Assembly: GCA_027214385.1 (NCBI GenBank)
Contig: JAPVXR010000009.1
Location: 1 to 64,000 of the forward strand
DNA from: Cryomorphaceae bacterium 1068
GTDB taxonomy: Bacteria > Bacteroidota > Bacteroidia > Flavobacteriales_D > Cryomorphaceae
Length of the DNA stretch: 64,000 bases
Direction of reading: 5' to 3'
The notes beneath the pieces are model-generated. The model saw only the letters and a program-made list of their open reading frames with translations. It was not told the DNA's origin and ran no database searches. The translations under genes and the position numbers were made by a program. Below, piece by piece: positions 42,841 to 51,234 of the stretch (position 1 is its first letter; every line of letters starts with the position of its first letter).

Positions 42841-45006
42841 TTAGAGCACGAATCGCCAAATCAACTTAGCCAAGATCGTTCCGCGTTCGGGATCAAGTTT
42901 ACCCGATTGGGTATCGTAAATTTGATTGACAATCAAGAAAAAGTCTGTTCCAATTTTGGGTATCACCTGCAACCGGAAGTTCACGTTCAGCTCATCATTG
43001 GCAGTATTCCACTGATTCAATAAGGAGCCGAATACATTTGGCGAGAAGGCATATTCAATTCTGGATCCTACTAAATCCGTTTCAAAATTACCGTCAGGTA
43101 AATCGATAATGTTCTTTTCATACCGTAGATTAATATTGAAATTATTCGATGCTCGCCAGAGTATTGAGGAAGTACTTTGAAAAGTGGTACCGGTAAAAAA
43201 CTCACCGAATTGAAAACGAGTATCCAAGCTTAACTCCCTCCCTTTGAAAGTCTGAAATCTGGCACTCCATGCATTCCACCAGTAGGTCTCTTTGGGAATA
43301 ATCACCCCGGGAAAGATTTCAAAATCTTCAATCAACCCTTCAGCACGATTGAGGTAACTGAAAGAGACTGATTCCCCCTTTCGGGTATCGAATGCCAGAA
43401 AGCGCACCTCATACTCAAACGATTGAAGCTCCTCCGTGTCGTCATACTGCGTGTAGGTAATTGTACCCGGTGAGAAATCAAATTGTCTGATCCATGTAAA
43501 ACTCTTTGTCGGCCTTGGCCGCAAACCTATTGTAGCGAAGTACTCTCTGAAATTTGATCTTCGCTCAAGTCCTACTTCGGGCTCAAAGGGTATCGGGCTG
43601 CGCTGCATACTCGTAAAAATATTGAGCTTGTCATTGGGATATTGAGCGAATACCCTATATGCCCATGCCTTATTATCAAAACCTTCATCTGTATTGTAAG
43701 TTTGAATAAAGGCTCCACCAACATCGAGATTTCGGTTTCCCAAAAATCGTGGAGTGCTGAAGCGACCATTAACCCCTGTAGTGGTGTGCCAACGGCCCTC
43801 ATTGATTTTGTTCACCGTCATGGCCCCTATAACACTTTGCTCTCCCACATCTTGCCGCCAACTGGCAGTAGTAAAGTTGGTAGAGGGAGTATTATCAGCA
43901 GCAGCAGTCTGGATACTCATCAAGCCTAAGGTGCTATTCTGCTCTTTTCCTAAAAGTCGACCACCCGCTATAATGGGTACCGTTTCAAAATTATCACTCA
44001 ACCCAATCCTTCGTGTGTAAAACGGGACAATCCGGTTTCCCCCAAAACCGAAATCAAAGAAGTCGTTTCCTTCCAAGAAAAACTCGCGTAGCTCTGGAAA
44101 AAAAAGTGGAAATCTCGTAAGATTGATCTGTTGCTGATCGGACTCAACTTGGGCAAAATCGGTATTGAAAGTTAGGTTCAATCGATACGATGGGGAGAGC
44201 AAAGCATTGATATCGCCCCCGGCATTGATCACACCGTCTTCATCTCCATCTACTGACTCAGCTCCACCCAGCACATAAGGCTTCACTTCGATAAATCGCT
44301 CATCTCTCAACTGCTTCAATCCACGTAATTGACCTGCTTGATTTACGTCGGTAATATCAAAATTACGCCCCCACCCTTGCCATCTTGACTGTTCTCGCTT
44401 ACGGCGAATATTTCGTTCAAAGTTGATTCCCCATATCTGTTCACCCCGTTCAGGCCTGTACTTTAATGCGAAAAATGGAATCTTGAATTCGGCAAACCAC
44501 CCTTCAGCAGTTCGAGTGGTACGCACGTCCCAAACTCCATTCCAATAGGTATCGGTCGAACCACCATTATTGAATACCTGAAGATCAGCTCGGGCCGCAT
44601 TGGGGTTAGTGACAAACATGAAGCCATTTCTCTTGTCAAGGTAGGTGTCAATGATGATGATAAAGTTGTCATCCAGATTGTAGTCAAAGTCGCGACGGAG
44701 TTCCTTCGCGACAATCTTATCAGGCTCAGAGTCATATGCCCAAACGCCGATATAGAGATTGTGCTCATCATATAGAATGGCCACCTCGGTTCTTTCGGTT
44801 GCCGGCTGTCCCAGGATCAACTCACGCTGGGTAAATTGATCAACCTTTTCCGCATTTTGCCAAACGGCTTCATCGAGTTTTCCGTCCAGCTCAATGCTCG
44901 CAGCAGTAGGTAATGCATTGACAGAACTGCCCGTTACGCCTTGCGAAACGGCTAGCTTTGACAGCACGATAGTACATATGAAAAGAAGGGTGGCTCTTCC
45001 AAACAT
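42841..45006 (-). CDS. DUF5916 outer-membrane protein with CBM9-like domain
   Basis: The product has 721 residues. Signal peptide after MFGRATLLFICTIVLSKLAV. Residues about 35-225 form a CBM9-type sandwich (IELDGKLDEAVWQNAEKVDQ, DNFIIIIDTYLDKRNGFMF, GWFAEFKIPFFAL). The remaining 490 residues form a DUF5916 beta-barrel (LREFFLEGNDFFDFGFGGNR is a hallmark). The C-terminus ends in RFVL. Members are thought to bind carbohydrate-like ligands at the surface, but the role is unproven. The start at 45006 removes an unlikely 18-residue extension. Confidence 0.88.
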   Translation of the reverse strand: MFGRATLLFICTIVLSKLAVSQGVTGSSVNALPTAASIELDGKLDEAVWQNAEKVDQFTQRELILGQPATERTEVAILYDEHNLYIGVWAYDSEPDKIVAKELRRDFDYNLDDNFIIIIDTYLDKRNGFMFVTNPNAARADLQVFNNGGSTDTYWNGVWDVRTTRTAEGWFAEFKIPFFALKYRPERGEQIWGINFERNIRRKREQSRWQGWGRNFDITDVNQAGQLRGLKQLRDERFIEVKPYVLGGAESVDGDEDGVINAGGDINALLSPSYRLNLTFNTDFAQVESDQQQINLTRFPLFFPELREFFLEGNDFFDFGFGGNRIVPFYTRRIGLSDNFETVPIIAGGRLLGKEQNSTLGLMSIQTAAADNTPSTNFTTASWRQDVGEQSVIGAMTVNKINEGRWHTTTGVNGRFSTPRFLGNRNLDVGGAFIQTYNTDEGFDNKAWAYRVFAQYPNDKLNIFTSMQRSPIPFEPEVGLERRSNFREYFATIGLRPRPTKSFTWIRQFDFSPGTITYTQYDDTEELQSFEYEVRFLAFDTRKGESVSFSYLNRAEGLIEDFEIFPGVIIPKETYWWNAWSARFQTFKGRELSLDTRFQFGEFFTGTTFQSTSSILWRASNNFNINLRYEKNIIDLPDGNFETDLVGSRIEYAFSPNVFGSLLNQWNTANDELNVNFRLQVIPKIGTDFFLIVNQIYDTQSGKLDPERGTILAKLIWRFVL

Positions 45007-45147
45007 GGCCGCGAAGATACCTAAGAGTGCGTAAAGGACAGACCAAAAAATCACGTTCAAAAGGGAATGAACTGAACTTGAATCTCTTGGCTTGAAATTA
45101 ATCTTTCTGTTTTTCTCACCTTTGCAGTTCTTGAAAAATTCCCGTTT

Positions 45148-45684
45148 ATGAAGGCCTTCTATATCTTATTCCTCTTTCTGCTGTTTTCTTGTAAGTCTGG
45201 AAAAGATGTATCAACTTTCAGTTACGCTGAGCTGAGTCCAGAGTTGACCGAGTTGGTCAAACTCCTTGTGGAGACAGACTATATCGGTACTCAATCAATT
45301 GGTCGATCCAATGAACCTTCAGTGGCATACGCCAATCGAGAAGCTCTACTATCAATTGCTTCCGAGGATGAACTGATTCTACTGATCAATCATCCTGAAG
45401 GTGAGGTGGCAGCTACTGCTTTTGAAGGATTAGTGAGAAAAAATTACAGTGACCTGGACCTGAAAGAGGAGTTACTCAATCTGAGTAAAGGTGATCGCCT
45501 ATTGAGCTATTTAAAAGGAGACGTCGTTTTCGTCATGCCCGCCCTTGAGTATTCATATGTTATAATTTTGGGAAATGAATTGGATGGAAACTTCAGTGAA
45601 AATACAATAGTGAATATTGGTTTGAGCGAAGCAGAAAAGGCATTCGTAGAAAACAGAATCATGGCCATTCGGCAAACAATGTAG
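45148..45684 (+). CDS. Lipoprotein, unknown function
   Basis: The product has 178 residues. MKAFYILFLFLLFSC is a short lipoprotein signal with Cys at residue 15. The mature part is helical; SEDELILLINHPEGEVAATA followed by FEGL resembles a single HEAT-type repeat. No family recognised. It runs opposite to the DUF5916 gene; the 141-bp gap between them should hold both promoters (a CACCTTTGCAG segment lies before this gene). Confidence 0.65.
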   Translation: MKAFYILFLFLLFSCKSGKDVSTFSYAELSPELTELVKLLVETDYIGTQSIGRSNEPSVAYANREALLSIASEDELILLINHPEGEVAATAFEGLVRKNYSDLDLKEELLNLSKGDRLLSYLKGDVVFVMPALEYSYVIILGNELDGNFSENTIVNIGLSEAEKAFVENRIMAIRQTM

Positions 45685-45896
45685 TTAAGACAGTAAAAAA
45701 GTTTTAGAATCCCCAATATTGATTTTAAGAATCCTCTTATTGATTCTGATTGTCGCTAATCTTATCGCCTTAGAATTGATTGTCCTGAAAACCAAGGGGT
45801 ACCCTACTCTCCTGAAGAATTTTTTTAGGCCTTTACAGATGAAGCTGCTCAACGAGCATTGACACTAAGCGTAAATGGTCTTCAGAATGGCAGAGG

Positions 45897-46060
45897 ATGA
45901 AAATATTGGTCTACGATAAATCAGGACGATTACTCGACCGGATTCTAGACAATAGCAATAAAACTTCCACTTTCAGCCTTTCTGAATATGCCAAAGGCGG
46001 ATTTTAACTGAAGTGAGGAGGCCTTTAAGGAAGTGGACTGAAAAAGTAATAGGCGAGTAA
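45897..46060 (+). pseudogene. Frameshifted T9SS sorting-domain remnant
   Basis: From 45897 one frame reads MKILVYDKSGRLLDRIL and SLSEYAKGGF, the middle of a type A sorting domain, and then stops at 46004. A second frame from 46001 continues with ILTEVRRPLRKWTEKVIGE and stops at 46058-46060, exactly the usual end of such a domain. The frames are offset, so one insertion or deletion near 46000 broke the gene. No long cargo region remains upstream. The gap 45685-45896 contains only short open frames. Confidence 0.8.
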
Positions 46061-46195
46061 ATCTTCATTTGCATTGTGTTTATCAAACACCATGGTTCTT
46101 TCATCGGAATACACTGCTGATTCGTCGAATATTTTGGCGTGTGATAAAATATCCCGTTACATTAGAAGCGGTCTCACAAGAATGCTCACAGCCGT

Positions 46196-46594
46196 ATGAA
46201 AAAGAATTTTACCCTCTTTTCACTTTTTGTCCTTGTCTCTTTACCTCATTTTTGCTCAGCTCAGGATTATCTTGGAAGCTGGACATTAGATTGGTCTACA
46301 GTAACGGAACGTGATGAACAGAATAGTGCTATGGTTTCTGAAGATATGGAAGCTTTAAATACAGAATCCGATAAAAATCCTGTTTGGGTGTTGAGTCAGG
46401 ACTCTCTGAAAGTTTACCAAAGCAATGCTCTGATCAGCTCAGCAGAAATCAAGTGGACCAGAGACAACAGGTTCGAAATAGTTGATGAAGAGAAAAAGAA
46501 AAACCCTGTTCATTATATTGATGAGATTGATGACGGGAAAATTAAGATGCGTACCGGTTACTCCGACGCAGAGCTTTACCTTAGAAGACTCTAA
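46196..46594 (+). CDS. Small exported lipocalin-like protein
   Basis: The product has 132 residues. Signal peptide to about 22 (SLPHFCSAQ). YLGSWTLDWSTVTERD at the start and IDDGKIKMRTGYSDAELYLR at the end have the look of 'lipocalin-like' small barrels, where GxW opens the first strand. The assignment is tentative. Terminator follows directly. Confidence 0.65.
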   Translation: MKKNFTLFSLFVLVSLPHFCSAQDYLGSWTLDWSTVTERDEQNSAMVSEDMEALNTESDKNPVWVLSQDSLKVYQSNALISSAEIKWTRDNRFEIVDEEKKKNPVHYIDEIDDGKIKMRTGYSDAELYLRRL

Positions 46595-46607
46595 AAAATA
46601 TTGGTTA

Positions 46608-46642
46608 AAAAAAATGCGCTCAGATCGGGCGCATTTTTTTTG
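46608..46642. terminator. Bidirectional rho-independent terminator
   Basis: A-run, ATGCGC (46614-46619), loop, GCGCAT (46629-46634), T-run. It lies between two convergent genes and fits both strands. Confidence 0.85.
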
Positions 46643-46663
46643 CAATTGTTTTGATTGTAAAAC

Positions 46664-47488
46664 TTATTTCTCGTTGTAGACGTGAATATCTCTCTGAGGG
46701 AAAGGAATACTTACACCTGCAGAGTCAAATGATTTCTTCACCTTCTCTGACATTGAGTTTACAATATCCCAGTAGTCAGAACTTTGAGACCACGCTCTTA
46801 CGCGGAAATCAACAGAGCTATCGTTAAGATTCTCAATAAAAACTATCGGTGCAGGATCTTTCAGCACTTTATCTTCGGCTGTAATGAGCTTCATCAAGAT
46901 TTCTTTCGCTTGGTCGATATTATCATCGTATCCGATTCCAAAAGTGAAATCTATTCTACGTGTATCGTGAAAAGAGAAGTTCTTCACGGCATTGTTACTC
47001 AAATCTCCGTTGGGAACAATGATTTCCTGATTTGTAGGAGTCGTGATGTATGTGTAGAAAATTTGAATTTCGCGAACAGTACCTGAGTGGCTTCCGGTAT
47101 CGATAAAGTCTCCTACTTTAAAAGGCTTCAAAAGCAAAATCAATACTCCGCCCGCAAAATTTGCCAAACTCCCTTGAAGCGCCAAACCAACTGCTAAACC
47201 AGCGGCTCCAAGTACGGCAACAAATGATGTCATTTGAACTCCCAACATACTGACTACCGAGATGATCAACATAACCTTAAGAAGTGCGCCTACCAGCGAC
47301 TTTAGAAAAGGCTGAAGTGATTCATCTACCTCTCGTTTGCTCATCGTTTTACCGAGTACTTTCACAATTCTCTTGATCACCCATAAGCCAACAATTAGAA
47401 ATATAATTGCCAACAACACTGTACCTCCATAGGTGACGATCAATTCTGTCAACTGATCCATGTAAGGTTCTAAACTTGATAAATCCAT
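46664..47488 (-). CDS. Small-conductance mechanosensitive channel (MscS family)
   Basis: The product has 274 residues, close to the length of E. coli MscS. Three membrane helices; the third has the Gly/Ala-rich pore pattern LGAAGLAVGLALQGSLANFA, followed by GGVLILLLKPFKVGDFID. The beta domain contains PTNQEIIVPNGDLSNNAVKN. The channel opens under membrane tension and releases solutes on hypo-osmotic shock. ATG at 47488 gives the usual start; the longer frame to 47533 is unlikely. Confidence 0.93.
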   Translation of the reverse strand: MDLSSLEPYMDQLTELIVTYGGTVLLAIIFLIVGLWVIKRIVKVLGKTMSKREVDESLQPFLKSLVGALLKVMLIISVVSMLGVQMTSFVAVLGAAGLAVGLALQGSLANFAGGVLILLLKPFKVGDFIDTGSHSGTVREIQIFYTYITTPTNQEIIVPNGDLSNNAVKNFSFHDTRRIDFTFGIGYDDNIDQAKEILMKLITAEDKVLKDPAPIVFIENLNDSSVDFRVRAWSQSSDYWDIVNSMSEKVKKSFDSAGVSIPFPQRDIHVYNEK

Positions 47489-47734
47489 GTTCTTTGTTTT
47501 GAAATTTTCGGCGAAGGTAATCATCGCAATCAAAATTGCCTCTTGTATTTTGAGAAATACATTGCTTTCACCTTGAGCATGTTATTGGGCGCCTTAAGTT
47601 ATTCCTCATATGCTATCCAGGTTGATTGATCTCGGTAACGATAACTTATGACTCTTTCTTTCCAATTCTGATTAACGAGCGGGAAACACGAAATGATCCA
47701 AATAGAAGGCTCTTGCGAAAAGCGGCTATTATAT

Positions 47735-48181
47735 TTACACCAGGATCGGTTCGCGCTTCACTCTGCGATATAAGTACGAATGGAAAATGCTTCGTTTGGC
47801 AAATCGGTGCTGCTTGTCACTGTTTACGAACTTCTGGAACACGTTGCCCTTCACGCCAAAGTACTCATATGCGGTACCGTCCGTGAAGCTAATTTCTAAT
47901 AGCAATCCTTTGTGCTTGAAATCGGCAATGCGAGAATTGGTAATCGTATTCGTGTACTCAGCAAGCTGCGCTTCTTTTGTTGCAGGAGCAATACTCACCA
48001 AAAAGTGGTACCCGTCTATGATAACTTGACTTTTAAGCCCGGCCTCTTCCTTTTTCGCTTCATCTTGAAATTTATCAGGATGCCACTCTTTAACGAGATT
48101 CCTGTACGTCTTTTTAAGTTCCTTCAACTCCAAATCTCCTTCTATCTGAAAGAGTTTCTTGTATTCATTGATGCGCTTCAT
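47735..48181 (-). CDS. J-domain protein with C-terminal KTSC domain
   Basis: The product has 148 residues. The N-terminal 70 form a J domain with the HPD motif in LVKEWHPDKFQ, which stimulates the ATPase of DnaK-type chaperones. The C-terminal part (NSRIADFKHKGLLLEISFTD, YEYFGVKGNVFQKFVNSD) is a KTSC domain, named for a conserved Lys-Thr-Ser-Cys and linked to nucleic-acid or translation-related functions. The final Cys seems replaced here (SIFHSYLYRR). I know this domain pair from other Bacteroidota. Confidence 0.85.
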   Translation of the reverse strand: MKRINEYKKLFQIEGDLELKELKKTYRNLVKEWHPDKFQDEAKKEEAGLKSQVIIDGYHFLVSIAPATKEAQLAEYTNTITNSRIADFKHKGLLLEISFTDGTAYEYFGVKGNVFQKFVNSDKQHRFAKRSIFHSYLYRRVKREPILV

Positions 48182-48344
48182 GCCCGTCCGATTTCAAAAT
48201 AGTCCGCGAAGCTATTCCTATTATTTGGATTGATGCAGATTAAATAGGGAATTCGTGAAAGCAGCTAATTTGACGAGCCTGTAGTTTACGCAACCACCTC
48301 ACTGTCAAAACAGAAGAACTTGGCCGTATTGGTGCACTTTCCTC

Positions 48345-48587
48345 TTAAAGTGATGGGTCGTAAGAGAACTTTTCTTCGGGTACAATAAATTGACCGTCAG
48401 GCGTGCGAATCATCAGGTAGAATTCTTTGCAAAGGAAGTTGATATTATGACGGAATCGGCTTTGCGAAAAGTGACATTCCCAAGCGTGGTAAGCCAGTCT
48501 TTTGAGAGCATTCCAGGAGTTGGTATTCAATCCTCCGGGGCGAGGAAAAGAGTTGATGTATCGGTAAGCATCAGATAAATTTTTCAT
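48345..48587 (-). CDS. Small basic protein of unknown function
   Basis: The product has 80 residues. It contains SFPRPGGLNTNSWNALKRLA and HFSQSRFRHNINFLCKEFYL and is rich in aromatic and basic residues. No signal peptide. ATG at 48587 is chosen because the upstream promoter and operator lie just before it. It shares an operator with the gene at 48658-49065. Not recognised. Confidence 0.6.
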   Translation of the reverse strand: MKNLSDAYRYINSFPRPGGLNTNSWNALKRLAYHAWECHFSQSRFRHNINFLCKEFYLMIRTPDGQFIVPEEKFSYDPSL

Positions 48588-48629
48588 GGTGTTTGTTTTT
48601 TGTGATGATCCAAAGGTCAAGGTGCAGGA

Positions 48630-48644
48630 CGTAATCTATTTACG
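48630..48644 (-). promoter_or_regulatory. Inverted-repeat operator, copy 1
   Basis: On the minus strand: CGTAAATAGATTACG, half-sites CGTAA and TTACG separated by 5 bp, followed after 9 bp by TTGAC and CTTTGG. It lies 43 bp before the ATG of the 80-residue gene. The same block occurs at 49101-49115. Confidence 0.6.
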
Positions 48645-48657
48645 TTGCAGAAAAAAC

Positions 48658-49065
48658 TTATATTTCAAGTAGTTGGAAGTAGTAAAGTGCTCGATCTTCT
48701 CGACCTGGTTCTACTTGAAATTTCCTGATGCGAGTACTGAAATCAAGTCCTTGAAGTGTGAGCGGTTTCCCCAATAGTTTAGGAATCGAGATCTCTGCGA
48801 ACTTTTTGGTCGACATTAAGAAATCACCCATCTTCTCAGCTATTGAGTTACGCTCTTTATTATCTACGGCCACCATCAATATTTGATTGAATTGCTCAAA
48901 CGTAAGTCCAATAATGAACTCACAGCGCTTCTCCCCCAACCTATCACGACAAATCAGAAAGATGGGCGGGTAACCTTTCACCTTAGGATTGATCAATAAT
49001 TGGTGAACAAGAAACTGTTGGAAGAAATAGTTTTTGCGGTAAAGCGAATATCCAAGATCTATCAT
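48658..49065 (-). CDS. Cytoplasmic protein of unknown function
   Basis: The product has 135 residues. It contains FFQQFLVHQLLINPKVKGYP, FLICRDRLGEKRCEFIIGLT and QVEPGREDRALYYFQLLEI. No signal peptide or membrane segment; mixed alpha/beta. I recognise no family. It sits behind the second copy of the operator, so it should be regulated with the 80-residue gene downstream. Confidence 0.6.
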   Translation of the reverse strand: MIDLGYSLYRKNYFFQQFLVHQLLINPKVKGYPPIFLICRDRLGEKRCEFIIGLTFEQFNQILMVAVDNKERNSIAEKMGDFLMSTKKFAEISIPKLLGKPLTLQGLDFSTRIRKFQVEPGREDRALYYFQLLEI

Positions 49066-49100
49066 TTCGTTTGATTTTGGAGCAATGTCAAATCCGGAGT

Positions 49101-49115
49101 CGTAACCTATTTACG
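49101..49115 (-). promoter_or_regulatory. Inverted-repeat operator, copy 2
   Basis: On the minus strand: CGTAAATAGGTTACG followed after 9 bp by TTGAC and ATTG. It matches copy 1 in 14 of 15 positions and has the same spacing to TTGAC. It lies 36 bp before the 135-residue gene and 38 bp from the divergent NTF2-like gene, which it might also affect. Confidence 0.6.
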
Positions 49116-49152
49116 TACTGATCATATTCAATTACCTTTCGCAAAAAACCTT

Positions 49153-49536
49153 ATGAAAAAGCTCCTTTTCATTTTTTGTTTTTCAGCTTCTACCTTATTC
49201 GCTCAAAATCCTGTTGAAGTTGTTCAAGCGCAGCTAGACGCATACAACAGTCAGGATATTGAATCCTTCGCAGCAGTATTTGCAGAGGACGCAAAACTGT
49301 ACATGAACCTCGGCGATACGGTTCCAACTATCTCAGGTCGTCAAGAAATCAAAAGGCGGTATGGGGAAATGTTCAGAGCTAATCCAAACAACAAGTCCAC
49401 CTTGATTGGAAGGATGACTCAAGGCAACTTTGTGTTTGACCATGAATGGATCACCGGTCGGGATAAGCCACTAAAAATCATGGCAATTTATGAGGTGGAG
49501 AATGGCTTGATAGTCCGTTGCTGGTTTCCCAGGTAA
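49153..49536 (+). CDS. Exported NTF2-like (SnoaL-type) protein
   Basis: The product has 127 residues. Signal peptide to about 18 (FSASTLFAQ). VVQAQLDAYNSQDIESFAAV opens the NTF2-like cone fold and FAEDAKLYMNLGDTVPTISG continues it; MAIYEVENGLIVRCWF ends it. Such domains bind small hydrophobic ligands or act as enzymes. The stop codon abuts the end of the convergent YkgJ gene (49536/49537), with no space for a terminator. Confidence 0.85.
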   Translation: MKKLLFIFCFSASTLFAQNPVEVVQAQLDAYNSQDIESFAAVFAEDAKLYMNLGDTVPTISGRQEIKRRYGEMFRANPNNKSTLIGRMTQGNFVFDHEWITGRDKPLKIMAIYEVENGLIVRCWFPR

Positions 49537-50019
49537 TCAATGCTTTTCACGAAGCTTGTCAAAAACCCGCACTACGGCGGGACATACTTCCGTATTTTTC
49601 AAAGAGAGATTGAGAATCTGCTGAAAGCGCTTGCGATTGGTATGAGGATATTCTCGACAAGCGGTAGGACGGCTTTCATATACCGAGCAATAATTATCGC
49701 TTCCCAAAAAGGGACAAGGTGCCGACTTGAAAACATAATCCCCATCCGAATCGAGAAACATATATGTCTCGATCACAGTTGACGGGCGCATTCGGAGGTG
49801 CTTGGCAAGGCGCTCCACATCCCGCTCTTTCATGCCTGGACTGGTTGTCTTACAGCAATTTGCACATTTCAGGCAATCAATCTCTTCAAAAACTTCATCA
49901 TGGGCGGTATGCGCTTCGGAATCCAGCTGCCTCGGATTCTTCTGCTTCAGCTTTTGAACCAGCTTTTTGTTGGCCTTCTTTTTGTTGCTACCGTCCTCTA
50001 AAATCTCCTGATAATGCAT
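49537..50019 (-). CDS. YkgJ family cysteine-cluster protein
   Basis: The product has 160 residues. The Cys-rich core is IDCLKCANCCKTTSPGM, then APCPFLGSDNYCSVYESRP and TACREYP, the zinc- or iron-chelating pattern of YkgJ/PF03692. No signal peptide. Function unknown. Its start codon directly abuts that of the divergent gene at 50014, an unusual arrangement. Confidence 0.9.
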   Translation of the reverse strand: MHYQEILEDGSNKKKANKKLVQKLKQKNPRQLDSEAHTAHDEVFEEIDCLKCANCCKTTSPGMKERDVERLAKHLRMRPSTVIETYMFLDSDGDYVFKSAPCPFLGSDNYCSVYESRPTACREYPHTNRKRFQQILNLSLKNTEVCPAVVRVFDKLREKH

Positions 50020-50466
50020 AAAAACAAAGGTATAACCAAAGTTAAGTTCTCGCCAGTTAAGACATTCTCAATACTCGTAGTACTGATCCTTTTGATTATT
50101 TCCGGAAAACTAAAGGCACAGAATACCTTCTTTCTTCAAAAGGCATTTCAATCTTGTTTGGATCATCCGAAGATTCAACCCCATCTTAAAGCGGTGTCTT
50201 TCGACCATCACGAAGAAGTATTGGCAATAGTGAAAACTAATTATGTCACTTCGGAGATAAAGTTGACTCAATTTGGCAAAGAAGCAGTAATATCAAATGA
50301 TACCGATCTATTCTTTTACGGAATAGAGGATTACGTGAGACTCTCTGATATAAGTACCGATAAAGAAAAGATTGCCCTAACTATTCAGGCGGGAATAGAA
50401 TTCACGTGTACATATGATGAAAACAAGGGTAAAGTAATCAAGGTTATCAAGTCGGGTGAAGAATGA
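50014..50466 (+). CDS. Exported protein of unknown function
   Basis: The product has 150 residues. Signal peptide with a long basic n-region and hydrophobic core FSILVVLILLIISG, cleaved near KLKA-Q. The mature part is about 115 residues of mixed charge (HLKAVSFDHHEEVLAIVKTN). Not recognised. Its ATG (50014-50016) and the CAT of the divergent YkgJ gene (50017-50019) touch, so its promoter must lie inside that gene unless a later start is used. Confidence 0.6.
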   Translation: MHKNKGITKVKFSPVKTFSILVVLILLIISGKLKAQNTFFLQKAFQSCLDHPKIQPHLKAVSFDHHEEVLAIVKTNYVTSEIKLTQFGKEAVISNDTDLFFYGIEDYVRLSDISTDKEKIALTIQAGIEFTCTYDENKGKVIKVIKSGEE

Positions 50467-50521
50467 AAAATGGCATTCGAGCTGTCATTGTAGTAACTTT
50501 ACCTATTCAAAATTACCGGCT

Positions 50522-50932
50522 ATGTCTTTTCGCAACTTATCTATTCTGCTGTTTGCTTGCTTTGTATTCACTTCATGTGAAGAAGACAAACTGGCGAAAT
50601 ACGAGGGAATTTGGGAAGGGGCTTACATAGGGGACGAAGAAGGAACCTGGAAAATACGGATCCAAGATAATGGTGTTTCAGAAGGTGTAGCCTACCCTTC
50701 AGGCAATGAAGGTGATCAATCATTTGTTTTCGTGGGGTCTGTAAATGAAGAAGGTGAATTAGTAATGAGTGCCACTGTTTTTGGAAGAGTAGCGATCTAT
50801 GAAGCGTTTCTGACAGAAACAGATCTATCAGGTTCTTGGTCGGATGAAGAAGGTGACTTCTCAGGAACTTGGTCTGGCACAAAACGTAAACAAGAAGATC
50901 AATTCCCATATGGTCTTCTCCTCAATCCGTAG
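50522..50932 (+). CDS. Small lipoprotein, beta-rich, unknown function
   Basis: The product has 136 residues. MSFRNLSILLFACFVFTSC is a lipoprotein signal with Cys at residue 19. The mature part has repeated Gly-Trp/Gly-Thr-Trp turns (YEGIWEGAYIGDEEGTWKIR, LSGSWSDEEGDFSGTWSGT), which suggest a small lipocalin-like or avidin-like barrel. ATG 50522 is chosen over 50456, which would overlap the previous gene and hide the signal. Confidence 0.7.
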   Translation: MSFRNLSILLFACFVFTSCEEDKLAKYEGIWEGAYIGDEEGTWKIRIQDNGVSEGVAYPSGNEGDQSFVFVGSVNEEGELVMSATVFGRVAIYEAFLTETDLSGSWSDEEGDFSGTWSGTKRKQEDQFPYGLLLNP

Positions 50933-51020
50933 AGTCAATTCATAGCACTTTGCTTTTCAGAAGTGGTATAAAATGTACTGATATTAAGTATTCTTTACCC
51001 TCGCTCCTTATCTTTCGCTC

Positions 51021-51233
51021 GTGAAGTACATTTATGAAATTATGCTTGGAATTAGTATCGTGCTTATTGGCATTGTTATCTATGCGTGGTTCCAAATCGA
51101 CAGTTTTACCTGGAAGGATATCAAGAGCACAGTACTTTCTACAGTTACCGTTTCCTGTTTAGTTTTTGTATTCGGGTCTGAGTACTCGAAGAACAGGAAG
51201 CAAGGAGCTGAAAACCAATCAGAACAACATTGA
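51021..51233 (+). CDS. Small two-helix membrane protein
   Basis: The product has 70 residues. Two membrane helices: IMLGISIVLIGIVIYAW and VLSTVTVSCLVFVF. Start GTG 51021. The NlpC/P60 gene starts 1 bp after its stop codon, so the two are translated from one message. Not recognised. Confidence 0.6.
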   Translation: MKYIYEIMLGISIVLIGIVIYAWFQIDSFTWKDIKSTVLSTVTVSCLVFVFGSEYSKNRKQGAENQSEQH

Positions 51234-51234
51234 C

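Noticed and set aside
48390-48578. 62-residue + strand frame over the 80-residue gene
   Set aside because: The minus-strand gene has a promoter/operator before its start; the + frame has none.
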